DNA of 64,000 bases, taken from Kumtagia sp052180275. Lineage in GTDB: Bacteria; Pseudomonadota; Alphaproteobacteria; Rhizobiales; Rhizobiaceae. Shown here one piece after another: positions 48,681-58,510 of the stretch (position 1 is the stretch's first letter; each line of letters opens with the position of its first letter). The position numbers and the translations under genes were made by a program. The stretch covers positions 2,790,001 to 2,854,000 of the forward strand of contig NZ_CP197465.1 in the NCBI RefSeq assembly GCF_052180275.1, written 5' to 3'. The notes beneath the pieces are model-generated. The model had not been told where the DNA came from. It worked only from the letters and a program-made list of their open reading frames with translations, and made no database searches.

Positions 48681-50606
48681 ATGATGAAGCGGCGACCGCA
48701 GAGTTGGAGAGGCGAGACCGCGACCGTCAGGATCGCGCGCGTCGTCCTGTCTGGGTTGCTGTGCGCCACCGCGCTCGTCGCGCTGCCGCCGCGCGCCGCC
48801 GCCTTCCAGATCTTCGGCTACAAGTTCTTCGAGAAGGAGAATGAAGAGGACGCCGACATTGCCGATCCTCTTCACTACACGGCGACCGTGGAGGTGGCCG
48901 GCGGCGACGCGGACCTGCAGAAGAAGATAAGCGACGCCTCGTCGCTGGTCGCCGACGAAGAACGCCCGGTTTCCGGTTCGCTTGGCCTGTTGACCAAGGC
49001 GCGGGGCGACCGCGAGAGGCTGGTGGCGGCCCTCTACGAGGCGGCGCGCTACGACGGCGTGGTGGACATCCTGATCGCCGGCAAGTCGATCGACATGCTG
49101 CCGCCCGACGCGGAATTCGGCGCCGGACCGGTGCCGGTGATGATCAGCGTCGAGCCCGGCCAGAGATTCGTGCTGGGCGACGTGCAGCTCAAGGGCGACG
49201 CGGCGGGGCTGTCGCCGACGGAGTTTGGTCTGACTGCCGGCAACGATGCCGGCTCGACCAAGATACTCAAGGCCGAATCGGACGTGGTCAAGCGGCTGAA
49301 GGCCGAAGGCCGGCCGCTCGCCAAGGTGACGAGCCGGGAGGTGATCGCCGATCACAAGACCGGAACCGTCGATGTTTCGCTGGTGGTGGCGGCGGGGCCG
49401 CAGGCCGGCTACGGGCCGACGACGGTCGGCGGCACGGAGACGATGGACAACGACTTCACCGCCTATATGGCGGGGTTGGAGCCCGGGAAGCCCTACTCGC
49501 CTGAAGACCTCGATGCGGCCCGCGAGCGGCTGACGGGGCTCGGCGTGTTCAACAGCGTAGCGGTCGTCGAAGCCGATGCGCTGGACGCCAACGGCAACAT
49601 CCCGATCAACGTCACGGTGACCGAGCGTAAGCTGCGCTACTACGGTGTCGGCGCCACCGTTTCCAACACGGAGGGGCTCGGCCTGGAAGGGTATTGGGGC
49701 CACCGCAACCTGTTCGGACACGCCGAAAAGCTGCGCATCGAGGGCTCGATCAGCGGCATCGGCAGCAACGATTTTACCGCGCTGAACTACAATGCCGGCA
49801 TCATGTTCGAGAAGCCTGGGGTGATTGGGCCTGCATCGAAGTTCTTTGCCAGCCTGAAGACCGTCCTCGAACATCCGGACGCGTACGACCGTTTCTCCGT
49901 CGAAGGCAGCGCCGGGCTGGCCTACCAACTCAGCAAGACTCAGAGCGTGTCGGCGGAACTCAACGTCGAATATTCGAAGATCACCGACGCCTTCGTGACC
50001 AACCAGAAATACCTGATCGTCTCGACACCGCTGCAATATGCCTTCGACAACCGCGACAACAAGCTGAACCCGAGCAAGGGTTTTCGCGCCGTCGGCTATG
50101 TCGAGCCGGCCTACGATTTGCTGAACAGCGTCGCCTTCGTGAAGCTGAAGGGTGATGCCTCGGCCTACCAGGCGCTGGATTCCAGCGGCAGGATCGTCAT
50201 CGCGGGCAGGGCGCTCATCGGCTCGATCGTCGGCGCCAGCGTCGAGCAGGTGCCGGCGGATCGCCGTTTCTATGCGGGCGGCGGCGGTTCGGTGCGCGGC
50301 TACGCCTACCAGGGCATCGGCCCGAGAAAGGACGGCGAGCCGACGGGCGGCCTGTCGGTGGCGGAAGGATCGGTGGAACTGCGCTACGCGATCAACGACA
50401 CCTTCGGCATCGTGCCCTTCGTCGATGCCGGCACGGTGTCGGAGGAGTCATTCCCGGACTTCGCCGACGTGAAGGTCGGCGCCGGCGTCGGCATAAGATA
50501 CATGACCCCGTTCGGTCCGTTGCGCGTCGATGCCGCCGTGCCGCTGAATCCTGGTCCCCACGATCCGAGCTTCGGCATTTATGCCGGCATCGGGCAGAGC
50601 TTCTGA
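48681..50606 (+). CDS. tamA: Outer-membrane translocation protein TamA (BamA family)
   Basis: A 641-residue Omp85-family protein. The signal peptide is about residues 17-41 (RIARVVLSGLLCATALVALP ... AAA-F). Two to three POTRA domains follow (about 60-330), then a 16-strand beta barrel. The barrel lock motif VRGY is in GGGGSVRGYAYQGIGPRKDG, and the C-terminus ends in SF after GIYAGIGQ, a typical barrel signal. With TamB it helps insert outer-membrane proteins and move lipids. Ten bases downstream begins tamB. A 253-base gap upstream holds the divergent promoters for this pair and the alpha-2-macroglobulin gene. Confidence 0.93.
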   Translation: MMKRRPQSWRGETATVRIARVVLSGLLCATALVALPPRAAAFQIFGYKFFEKENEEDADIADPLHYTATVEVAGGDADLQKKISDASSLVADEERPVSGSLGLLTKARGDRERLVAALYEAARYDGVVDILIAGKSIDMLPPDAEFGAGPVPVMISVEPGQRFVLGDVQLKGDAAGLSPTEFGLTAGNDAGSTKILKAESDVVKRLKAEGRPLAKVTSREVIADHKTGTVDVSLVVAAGPQAGYGPTTVGGTETMDNDFTAYMAGLEPGKPYSPEDLDAARERLTGLGVFNSVAVVEADALDANGNIPINVTVTERKLRYYGVGATVSNTEGLGLEGYWGHRNLFGHAEKLRIEGSISGIGSNDFTALNYNAGIMFEKPGVIGPASKFFASLKTVLEHPDAYDRFSVEGSAGLAYQLSKTQSVSAELNVEYSKITDAFVTNQKYLIVSTPLQYAFDNRDNKLNPSKGFRAVGYVEPAYDLLNSVAFVKLKGDASAYQALDSSGRIVIAGRALIGSIVGASVEQVPADRRFYAGGGGSVRGYAYQGIGPRKDGEPTGGLSVAEGSVELRYAINDTFGIVPFVDAGTVSEESFPDFADVKVGAGVGIRYMTPFGPLRVDAAVPLNPGPHDPSFGIYAGIGQSF

Positions 50607-50616
50607 GGCCGGCGGC

Positions 50617-53600
50617 ATGATCTGGGTCCGAAGGTTTCTTAGGATTCTCAAATACACGGTGCTGATCGCGCTGGCCTTCGTGGTCGGCGCGCTGGCGGTG
50701 CTGACCTTGACCGACAAGGGCCGCGAGAATCTGGCCGCGATGATCTCGGATCTGGCCTCGACCCCAGACATGAAGGTCAGCATCAGCGGCATCGACGGCA
50801 TCTGGTCGGGCAATTTCTCCTTGCAGCAACTGGTGCTGGAAGATGCGGAAGGTCCCTGGCTGGCGGCGCGCGGCGTGGCGGTAGACTGGTCGCCGACATC
50901 GCTGATCTGGATGAAGTTCGATGCCGACCGCGTCTCGGCCCAGCGCGTCGAACTGGCGCGTTTGCCGAAACCGTCGAAGGAGCCGCCGGCGAAGGGTGGA
51001 TCGGGTGGGCTGCCGGTCGATGTGTCGATCGGCGCGCTGGACTTTCCTGACATCGCCCTCGGTGAATCCGTCACCGGTGGCCAGGTTGCGAGCATCGCTG
51101 CCAAGGGCAAGGCGACGGCACTGGCGTCGCCGCTGACCGTCAACGCCGACCTGACCGTGTCGCGCACCGACGGCACGGCCGGCGAGGTGCTGGCGGCGAT
51201 CGACCTCGCGCCGCGCGACAACAAGCTCGACATCGACCTGAAGGCATCGGAGCCCACCGGCGGTATTCTGGCGAACCTGCTCGGCCTGCCCGGAAAACCG
51301 GCGGTCGACATCATCGTCACCGGTTCGGGGCCGCTGGCAAACTGGAAGGGCGATGGCACTTTCGCGGTCGACGGCAACCTCGTGACCAGCGTGTCCGCCA
51401 CGCACCGGCAGACCGACGCCGGCAATGTGGTCGAGGCCAGGGGCGACGGCGAGTTCATGCGCTTCCTGCCGGAACGTTTCCGGCCGTTGCTGGCCGGCAA
51501 GGCGGATTTCGACGTGGCCGGGACCCTGACCAAATCGGGCGGCATCGAGATCGCGCGCGGCCGGCTGGACAGCGGCGCGCTCGGCGTCACGGCCGCCGGT
51601 TCCTACGACCCGGCAGGGCTGACCGATATAGCGCTGGAGCTTTCCGCCAAGAACAACGGCGTGGCGCTGGCCTTCGGAACGGAAGAAAGCCCGATCGACA
51701 TCGTGGTCGGATCGGCGACCGTGCGGGCGCTGGGCGATGGCCGGAAACCCGGCCTCGACATCGAGGCGAAACTGCCGTCGGTCTCGACCAAGGACGTGAA
51801 GCTGGCCGATCTCGGCATCACGCTGCATTCCGACGAGTTCGACATCGCCGCGCGGTCCGGTCCGTTCACCGGCGCTGCGACGGCTGCCACCCTGACCGTG
51901 AACAATCCGACGGTCGCACCGCTGGTGGCTGGCGAGATTCGCGCCGGGCTGGAAGGGACACTCTCCGCCGAGGCGGTGAAGATCGCCAAGGGCACGCTGC
52001 GCAGCGACGCGATCGACGGCAATTTCGTCGGCGATGTCTCGCTGGGCAACGGGGCGATCACGCTGCAGTTCAACGCCGACGTGGTTTCGGCGGCGCTGCC
52101 GGCCGGCGCGAGGCCGCTGCTCGGCGAAAAGCTGGCACTGTCGGCAGACCTGGCGCGCGATGCCTCCGGCAATGTTTCGGCGAACAGCCTGTCGGTGCAA
52201 TCCGGCGGGCTTTCCGCCAATGGCTCGGCCAGCCTCAGGGACGGCGCGATCCAGGCGGACCTGACCGGCGCGCTGACTGATATCTCGCCGCTGGCGCCGC
52301 AGGCATCCGGCGCGTTGGCGGTGTCGGCGAAAGCGACGGGCGCGCTGGCCGCGCCGGACGTCGCGCTTTCGGTCACCAGCGAAAAATTGGGTTTCGGCGG
52401 TCGGGCGATCGACGATCTCGACCTCAAGGCAGCAGGCAAGGTCGACCTCGCCAACCCACAGGCGTCGGTGACGCTGAAGGGATCGTTCCAGGGGGAGGCG
52501 CTGGACGGCAAGGCGGTGGTGGCCACCAGCGACGGCAAGCGCGAGGTCCGCGATCTGGATTTCTCGCTGGGGCCGAACCGCATATCCGGCGCGCTTTCGC
52601 TGGACGACTCGTTCGCGCCGGCTGGCACGGTGAACTTCGACCTTCCCGAACTGGCGCGGCTGGCCGCGCTCGCGGGCCAGACGGTCGAGGGCGCGGCGAA
52701 GGGCAGCGCGACGTTCGCCAACGAGGGCGGTGCGCCGCAGGTGAAAATCCTGCTCGCCTCCGATTCGATAAAGCGCGAGGCGATCAGCATCAGCAAGATC
52801 ACCGTCGATGCGACGGTCTCCGACTATCTGAAGGCGCCGGCGGTGTCGGGAACGATCGGCGCGACGCTGGCCGATGCCGTGCCGGGACAGCCGCCGGCCG
52901 ATATCTGCATGACGCTCGACGGGACGCTTGCCGCGATCACCGGCGAGGGAACGGTGTCGATGGAAGGCAAGCGGGTGACCGGCTTCACCGTGGCGCACCG
53001 CATTACCGACGAGGGCAGCGTGGTGGAGGCCAAGGGCGACGGCGAGTTTTCGCGTTTCGTGCCGGAGCGGGCGCGGCAGTTCCTGGGCGGCAAGACGAAT
53101 TTCGACGTGGCGGCGCTGTTGCCGAAAGGCGGTCCGATCAGGATCGACCATGCGGACGTCTCAAATGGAGCGCTGACGGCCAAGGCCAAGGGCACCTATG
53201 ACCCGGCGGGCGCGGTCGACATCGCCGTGCAGGTTGGCGCCGGGCAGAGCGGGCTGCCGCTGGCCTTCGGCACCGACGAGGCGCCGATCGACATCACCAT
53301 CGGCTCGGCGACCGCGCGTGTTTCGGGAGCCGTTGCCGAGCCACGGCTCGATATCGGAGCGAACCTGTCGAAGGTCGCGACCAACGACGTGCAACTGGTC
53401 GACCTCGGCATCACGCTGCATTCGGACAAGTTCAACATTGCCAGCCGCGCCGGGCCGTTCACCGGCTCCGCGAGCGCGGCGCGGCTGGTGATCTCCAATC
53501 CGACGGTGGCGCCGCTGGTGGCGGGCGAGGTCAAGGCCGAGATGCAAGGGCTGCTGGAGACAGACGCGCTGACGGTGACCACCGGCGTGCTGCGCAGCGA

Positions 53601-56382
53601 TGCGATCGACGGCGGCTTCAACGGAAAGGTGTCGCTGAAAGACGGGTCGATCACGCTGAAGCTGAAGGCCGAAGTGGTGTCGGCGGCGCTGCCGGCGGCT
53701 GTCCGGCCGGTGCTGGGGCCGAAGCTCACGCTTTCGACCGACCTGGCGCGCGACACCGAAGGCAATGTCTCGGCGAATGCCCTGGCGCTGCAATCGGGCG
53801 GCATGACCGGCAGCGGCGTCATCAAGCTGGCGGCGGGCCAGATCGACGCGGACGTCAAGGGTACGCTGAAGGACATCGCGCCGCTGGCGCAGCAGGCGAG
53901 CGGGTCGATCGCGTTTTCGGCGACCGCCAAGGGAGCGCTGGCCGCGCCCGACGTCGCGCTCTCGGTGACCAGCGACAGGATGCGGGTGGCCGACCGCGAC
54001 ATCGAGAAACTGGCGCTCAACGCGTCCGGCAAGGCCGATCTCGCCAACCCGCAGGCGAACGTCACGATCAGCGGCAAGGTGGCCGGCGAGACGCTGGACG
54101 GCAAGGCCACGCTGAAGTCGACGGGCGGGCGCAGCGAGGTGAGCGACCTCAACCTGTCGCTCGGCAAGAACCGCATCGCCGGCGCCTTGACGCTCGACCA
54201 GAATTTCGTGCCGGACGGCTCGATCGATTTCAACCTTCCCGACATCGGGCCGCTGGCAGCACTTGCGCTGGAGACGGTGGAAGGCAGCGTGACCGGCAAG
54301 GCGGTGTTCACGCACCAGGGCGCCAACGCGCAGGCGAAGGTGTCGCTGCAATCCGATTCGATCACGCGCGGCGACATCGCCGTCCGGTCGGTGGCGATCG
54401 ACGCGCTGGTGACCAACTATCTCGTGTCGCCCGGCGTGTCCGGCACGGTGAAGGCGCAGGAGGTGCGGTCGGGCACGACGGCGGTTAAGGGCGTCGACCT
54501 GACTCTTTCGCGCGACCAAGCGTGGACGAAATTCGCCGGCGGCGCGACGGTCAACGACATCCCGCTGAAGGCCGGCGGACGGGTGAAGGTCGAGAACGGC
54601 ACCACGACGGTGGAACTGGCCTCGGCGGAAGCGACGGTGCGCGGCATCACGGCCGCTCTGGCGCGGGCCTCGACGGTGACGATCGCCAATGGCCAGACGA
54701 CGCTCGGCAATCTGGCGCTGAATGTCGGCGGCGGCTCGGCGACGGTGTCGGGCACGGCGGGCTCGACGCTGAACCTCAACGTCGCTCTGGCAAAACTGCC
54801 GGCGTCGCTGGCCAATGCCTTCGCGCCGGGGCTGGACGCCGGCGGCACGATCTCCGGGACCGTCAAGGCGTCAGGCGCCGCGGCGAACCCGGCGATCGCC
54901 TACACGCTGGACTGGACCGGCGCGCAGACCGTGCAGACGCGCGGAGCCGGGCTTGGCGGCATGACCATCCACTCGACCGGTGATTTCGCGTCGCAGCGGC
55001 TGACCTTCCAGATGAACATGAGCGAGGGATCGGGCGCGGCTCTGAGGGGCGGCGGTACGGTGGCGATGGGTGCGCCGCCGACGCTGGACCTGAAGTTCGA
55101 CGGCGGCGTACCGTTCGGCTTCCTCGAAAGCAAGCTGGCGGCGCAGGGGCTGTCGCTGACGGGCACCGCCAATGTGAACGTGACGGTGACGGGTGCGGCC
55201 ACCGCGCCGGTGATCGGCGGCACGGTGCGGACGTCCGGCGCGCGGCTGGTCGATGCGAAGACCGGCATCGCGGTGAACGAGATCGCGGCCGACATCGCGC
55301 TGGGCGCGGGCAAGGCGACGATCAGCCGGATGAGCGGCAAACTGTCCAGCGGCGGCAGCGTGTCGGCGTCGGGGTCGGTCGGCATCGATCCGGCGCGCGG
55401 CTTTCCCGGCGACATTGCCATCAAGCTGACAGACGCCCGCTACACCGACGGCGAGGTGGTGACCACGACGATGTCGGGCGACCTGACGGTCAAGGGGCCG
55501 CTGGCGTCGGCGCCGCAGATCGGTGGAACCGTCAATCTTTCGCGCACGGTGATCGCGATCCCGCAGCGGCTGCCGAGTTCGCTGACGGCACTGGACGTCA
55601 GGCACAAGAACGCGCCGGCGGCGGTGGTGAGGCAGGAACAGGCGCTGAGGCCGGCCGCGACCAGCGGCGGCGGCGGGTCCGGCCTGTCGCTGGACCTGAC
55701 GATCAACGCGCCCCAGCGCATCTTCGTGCAGGGCAGGGGCCTCGACGCGGAACTGGGCGGCTCGCTGAAGCTGGTCGGGCCGCTGGCCGCGCCGCGCGCC
55801 ACCGGCCAGTTCACCATGCGCCGCGGCCGGCTGTCGCTGCTCGGGCGGCGGCTGACTTTTACACGCGGCAATCTCGGCTTCACCGGTTCGCTGGTGCCGA
55901 CGCTCGACATGGCGGCGGAAACCAGCGCCAGCGACGCGACGATCACGGTGGCGGTGTCTGGACCTGCCAACAATCCGAAATTCAGCTTCTCGTCGGTTCC
56001 GGCGCTGCCGGAGGACGAGGTGCTGGCGCGGCTGATCTTCGGGCAGGCGATGGGGAACCTGTCGCCGCTGCAGATCGCGCGGCTGGCGGAGGCGGCGGCG
56101 GAACTGGCTGGCGCCGGCGGCACGACCGGGCTGCTGAGTTCGCTTCGCGAAAAGCTCGGCGTCGACGACCTCGACGTCAAGACGAATTCGGACGGCAGCA
56201 CGGCGCTGTCGGTCGGCAAATACCTGAACGACAAGACCTATCTGACCATAGAGACGGGCGACAAGGCCGGATCGGGCAGGGCGGCGATCGACCTCGATGT
56301 CGGACGTGGGGTGAAACTCAGGGGCGAGGCTCGCAACGACGGCGAGGCCAAGGGCGGCATCTTCTACGAGCGCGAATATTGA
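50617..56382 (+). CDS. tamB: Translocation and assembly module protein TamB, enlarged
   Basis: A 1921-residue inner-membrane-anchored protein; E. coli TamB is about 1260 residues. The N-terminal helix is FLRILKYTVLIALAFVVGAL (residues 7-26). The long middle is beta-helical/taco-like repeats. The conserved TamB (DUF490) domain fills the last about 350 residues (LLGRRLTFTRGNLGFTGSLV, LPEDEVLARLIFGQAMGNLS). About 531 residues are tandemly duplicated inside the middle (see the repeat 51270-54450), which explains the extra length. GAGG lies eight bases ahead of the ATG at 50617. TamB bridges the periplasm and passes phospholipid and/or outer-membrane protein to TamA. A longer middle should make a longer bridge. 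Confidence 0.92.
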   Translation: MIWVRRFLRILKYTVLIALAFVVGALAVLTLTDKGRENLAAMISDLASTPDMKVSISGIDGIWSGNFSLQQLVLEDAEGPWLAARGVAVDWSPTSLIWMKFDADRVSAQRVELARLPKPSKEPPAKGGSGGLPVDVSIGALDFPDIALGESVTGGQVASIAAKGKATALASPLTVNADLTVSRTDGTAGEVLAAIDLAPRDNKLDIDLKASEPTGGILANLLGLPGKPAVDIIVTGSGPLANWKGDGTFAVDGNLVTSVSATHRQTDAGNVVEARGDGEFMRFLPERFRPLLAGKADFDVAGTLTKSGGIEIARGRLDSGALGVTAAGSYDPAGLTDIALELSAKNNGVALAFGTEESPIDIVVGSATVRALGDGRKPGLDIEAKLPSVSTKDVKLADLGITLHSDEFDIAARSGPFTGAATAATLTVNNPTVAPLVAGEIRAGLEGTLSAEAVKIAKGTLRSDAIDGNFVGDVSLGNGAITLQFNADVVSAALPAGARPLLGEKLALSADLARDASGNVSANSLSVQSGGLSANGSASLRDGAIQADLTGALTDISPLAPQASGALAVSAKATGALAAPDVALSVTSEKLGFGGRAIDDLDLKAAGKVDLANPQASVTLKGSFQGEALDGKAVVATSDGKREVRDLDFSLGPNRISGALSLDDSFAPAGTVNFDLPELARLAALAGQTVEGAAKGSATFANEGGAPQVKILLASDSIKREAISISKITVDATVSDYLKAPAVSGTIGATLADAVPGQPPADICMTLDGTLAAITGEGTVSMEGKRVTGFTVAHRITDEGSVVEAKGDGEFSRFVPERARQFLGGKTNFDVAALLPKGGPIRIDHADVSNGALTAKAKGTYDPAGAVDIAVQVGAGQSGLPLAFGTDEAPIDITIGSATARVSGAVAEPRLDIGANLSKVATNDVQLVDLGITLHSDKFNIASRAGPFTGSASAARLVISNPTVAPLVAGEVKAEMQGLLETDALTVTTGVLRSDAIDGGFNGKVSLKDGSITLKLKAEVVSAALPAAVRPVLGPKLTLSTDLARDTEGNVSANALALQSGGMTGSGVIKLAAGQIDADVKGTLKDIAPLAQQASGSIAFSATAKGALAAPDVALSVTSDRMRVADRDIEKLALNASGKADLANPQANVTISGKVAGETLDGKATLKSTGGRSEVSDLNLSLGKNRIAGALTLDQNFVPDGSIDFNLPDIGPLAALALETVEGSVTGKAVFTHQGANAQAKVSLQSDSITRGDIAVRSVAIDALVTNYLVSPGVSGTVKAQEVRSGTTAVKGVDLTLSRDQAWTKFAGGATVNDIPLKAGGRVKVENGTTTVELASAEATVRGITAALARASTVTIANGQTTLGNLALNVGGGSATVSGTAGSTLNLNVALAKLPASLANAFAPGLDAGGTISGTVKASGAAANPAIAYTLDWTGAQTVQTRGAGLGGMTIHSTGDFASQRLTFQMNMSEGSGAALRGGGTVAMGAPPTLDLKFDGGVPFGFLESKLAAQGLSLTGTANVNVTVTGAATAPVIGGTVRTSGARLVDAKTGIAVNEIAADIALGAGKATISRMSGKLSSGGSVSASGSVGIDPARGFPGDIAIKLTDARYTDGEVVTTTMSGDLTVKGPLASAPQIGGTVNLSRTVIAIPQRLPSSLTALDVRHKNAPAAVVRQEQALRPAATSGGGGSGLSLDLTINAPQRIFVQGRGLDAELGGSLKLVGPLAAPRATGQFTMRRGRLSLLGRRLTFTRGNLGFTGSLVPTLDMAAETSASDATITVAVSGPANNPKFSFSSVPALPEDEVLARLIFGQAMGNLSPLQIARLAEAAAELAGAGGTTGLLSSLREKLGVDDLDVKTNSDGSTALSVGKYLNDKTYLTIETGDKAGSGRAAIDLDVGRGVKLRGEARNDGEAKGGIFYEREY
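51270..54450 (+). repeat. Tandem internal duplication in tamB, 1593-base period
   Basis: Two consecutive copies of about 1.59 kb (about 51270-52860 and 52863-54450). Anchors recur with a constant offset of exactly 1593 bases (531 codons): DLGITLHSD (residue 398 and 929), NPTVAPLVAGE, VVSAALPA and GALAAPDVALSVTS. The absence of indels over these anchors shows a single in-frame duplication. The copies differ at many residues, so it is old rather than recent. Confidence 0.9.
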
Positions 56383-56765
56383 GGGAGAGGACTGGCCGAG
56401 ACGCCGCCGCCTTGCCACGTTCCGATTTTTTGCGTCCTTGAAGCGCGTTCTGCCTCCGTGCTCGAATACGACGTTTTTGCTGTGCCCGATCTATTTCCGC
56501 GCCGGTTTCAGGCCGGGGCCTGGCACTGCCGATACATATGTCTGGTGCTGTCGGCGGACCGTGGTGGCGCCCAAGATCGAGAAAATCGAGAATCCGGTGT
56601 CGTCACCGCAAATTTGTGAATTTGCGCCAAACTTGTCGTATTCGCGCGAACCGCCCCTCCCGCAAAGTTGCACATTCCAAGATGGGAACGCCGCCCGTCC
56701 GCTTTGACAATGCGGGCCGGATGCGGAATGGTAACGGCGAAAAGCCAAAAAAATGGGAGTTTGCA
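56383..56765 (+). other. Leader region of the dpp-like operon
   Basis: A 383-base gap between tamB and the binding-protein gene with no credible frame. A -35-like TTGACA lies at 56704-56709 but its -10 partner is poor. A perfect palindrome is at 56607-56626 (listed separately). Together they suggest a regulated promoter for the ABC transporter. GGGAG lies seven bases before the ATG at 56766. Confidence 0.5.
56607..56626. promoter_or_regulatory. Palindrome upstream of the dpp-like operon, possible operator
   Basis: Arms CGCAAATT (56607-56614) and AATTTGCG (56619-56626) around TGTG, 140 bases before the start codon and about 80 bases ahead of the TTGACA. Symmetry and position suggest an operator or activator site. 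No regulator gene is adjacent. Confidence 0.5.
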
Positions 56766-58418
56766 ATGACATTCTACAAAAGCAACGGCGACCGTGTGCC
56801 GGGGCACATTGAAAAGATGGCCGAAAGCGTGAAGACCGGGCAGGTCGATCGCCGTGAATTCTTGGCGATGGCCAGCGTCTTCGGCGCTACCACCGCGATG
56901 GCCTACGGCATGATCGGCCTTGCCGCGCCGACGCCGGCGATGGCGCAAGAACCCAAGAAGGGCGGCGTGCTCAAGGTCGCCATGTCGATCAAGGATCCGA
57001 AGGATCCGCGTACCGCCGACTGGTCGGAGATCGCCAACGCCCAGCGCCAGACGCTGGAGCCGCTGGTCAAGTACACCAGGGAATATACCTTCGAGCCCTA
57101 TTTGCTCGAAAGCTGGGAAATCAATGACGAAGCGACCGAGTATACGCTCAAGATCCGTCCGGGTGTGACCTGGACCAACGGCGACACCTTCAACGCCGAC
57201 GACGTGATCGCCAATTTCACCCGCTGGGCCGACAAGACCGCCGAGGGCAATTCCATGCCCGGCCGTCTCGGCACGCTGGTCGACGACAACACCAAGAAGC
57301 TGCGCGAGGGTTCCGTCGAGAAGGTCGACGACCTGACGGTGAAGCTCAAGCTCACCAAGCCGGACATCGCGCTGATCCCGCAGCTCTGCGACTATCCCGC
57401 TCTGGTGACGCACCGCTCCTTCGACGAGACCGGCGCCAACTTCGTCAAGAATCCGATCGGCACCGGCGCGTTCGAACTCGTCTCGTACGATGTCGGCCAG
57501 AAGGTCGTCTACAAGCGCCGCGAGAACGGCAAGTGGTGGAACGGCGAAGCCTATCTCGATGGCGTAGAGTTCATCGACTACGGCACCGATCCGTCGGCCA
57601 TGGTCTCGGCCTACGAATCGGGCGAGGTGCACACCAACCACGAGACCCAGCCGGATTACGTGACGATTCTCGAGGGCGTCGGCGCGATCACCTCCGAGGT
57701 CGTAACCGCCGCGACGGTCTGCACCCGCATGAACGTCAACAACAAGCCTTACGACAACCAGGCGGTCCGTCAGGCCATCGTCAAGGCGGTCGACAACTCG
57801 GTCGTCCTCCAGCTCGGCATCGCCGGAGCCGGGTCGGTCGCCGAGAACCACCACGTCTGCCCGATCCATCCGGAATATGTCGAGCTGCCGAAGCTGGTCC
57901 GCGACGCCGCCGGCGCCAAGAAGATGCTCGACGACGCCGGTTTTGGCGACTTCGAGCACGAGCTGATCACCAACGACGAAGACTATCACAAGAATACCGG
58001 CGACGCCGTCGCAGCCCAGATCCGCGATGCCGGCATCAAGGTGAAGCGCACGGTGCTGCCGGGCTCGACCTTCTGGAACGACTGGACGAAGTACCCCTTC
58101 TCGCAGACGAACTGGAACATGCGCCCGCTCGGCATCCAGGTCATCGCGGTGGCTTACCGCTCCGGCGAGGCGTGGAACGAGACGGGCTATGCCAACCCGG
58201 AACTGGACAGCAAGATCTCGGAGGCGCTTGGCATCGCCGATGCCGAGAAGCGCAAGGTGGTCATGAAGGATATCGAGACCATCCTTCAGACCTCCGGCAT
58301 CATGGTCCAGCCTTATTGGCGCAAGCTTTACAACAGCTCGATGCCGGTTGTTAAGAACCACGGCATGCACCCGACCTACGAGCACGACTTCGGCAAGGTC
58401 TGGCTCGAAGAAGCTTGA
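56766..58418 (+). CDS. Peptide-type ABC transporter substrate-binding protein, Tat-exported
   Basis: A 550-residue family 5 (DppA/OppA-type) binding protein. The N-terminus carries a twin-arginine signal, DRREFLAMASVFGATTA, ending near PTPAMAQ-E (about residue 58). The mature protein opens KKGGVLKVAMSIKDPKDPRT. Family blocks are LEPYLLESWEIND-type, FVKNPIGTGAFELVSYDVGQ, and NWNMRPLGIQVIA. Tat export means it folds in the cytoplasm, unusual for this class outside a rhizobial subgroup. It probably binds a peptide, opine or sugar-amine. It is followed by a strong hairpin and then the permeases and ATPase. The name is by family only. Confidence 0.9.
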   Translation: MTFYKSNGDRVPGHIEKMAESVKTGQVDRREFLAMASVFGATTAMAYGMIGLAAPTPAMAQEPKKGGVLKVAMSIKDPKDPRTADWSEIANAQRQTLEPLVKYTREYTFEPYLLESWEINDEATEYTLKIRPGVTWTNGDTFNADDVIANFTRWADKTAEGNSMPGRLGTLVDDNTKKLREGSVEKVDDLTVKLKLTKPDIALIPQLCDYPALVTHRSFDETGANFVKNPIGTGAFELVSYDVGQKVVYKRRENGKWWNGEAYLDGVEFIDYGTDPSAMVSAYESGEVHTNHETQPDYVTILEGVGAITSEVVTAATVCTRMNVNNKPYDNQAVRQAIVKAVDNSVVLQLGIAGAGSVAENHHVCPIHPEYVELPKLVRDAAGAKKMLDDAGFGDFEHELITNDEDYHKNTGDAVAAQIRDAGIKVKRTVLPGSTFWNDWTKYPFSQTNWNMRPLGIQVIAVAYRSGEAWNETGYANPELDSKISEALGIADAEKRKVVMKDIETILQTSGIMVQPYWRKLYNSSMPVVKNHGMHPTYEHDFGKVWLEEA

Positions 58419-58431
58419 TGGGCATTTCACG

Positions 58432-58454
58432 AAAGGGGGCTGCGAGCCCCCTTT
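58432..58454 (+). terminator. Intra-operon hairpin after the binding-protein gene
   Basis: Perfect 10-base stem AAAGGGGGCT / AGCCCCCTTT with loop GCG, 13 bases past the stop. The short T-run makes it a partial terminator. Such hairpins protect the abundant binding-protein mRNA and reduce permease expression. Confidence 0.75.
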
Positions 58455-58510
58455 CCCGCTCTATCGGGGGTGACGACCACTGACCCCAACCCACACGGCA
58501 GGGGGCGACG

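Noticed and set aside
50392..53151. A 919-codon minus-strand frame opposite tamB
   Set aside because: Antisense shadow of tamB with no recognisable domain or ribosome site.
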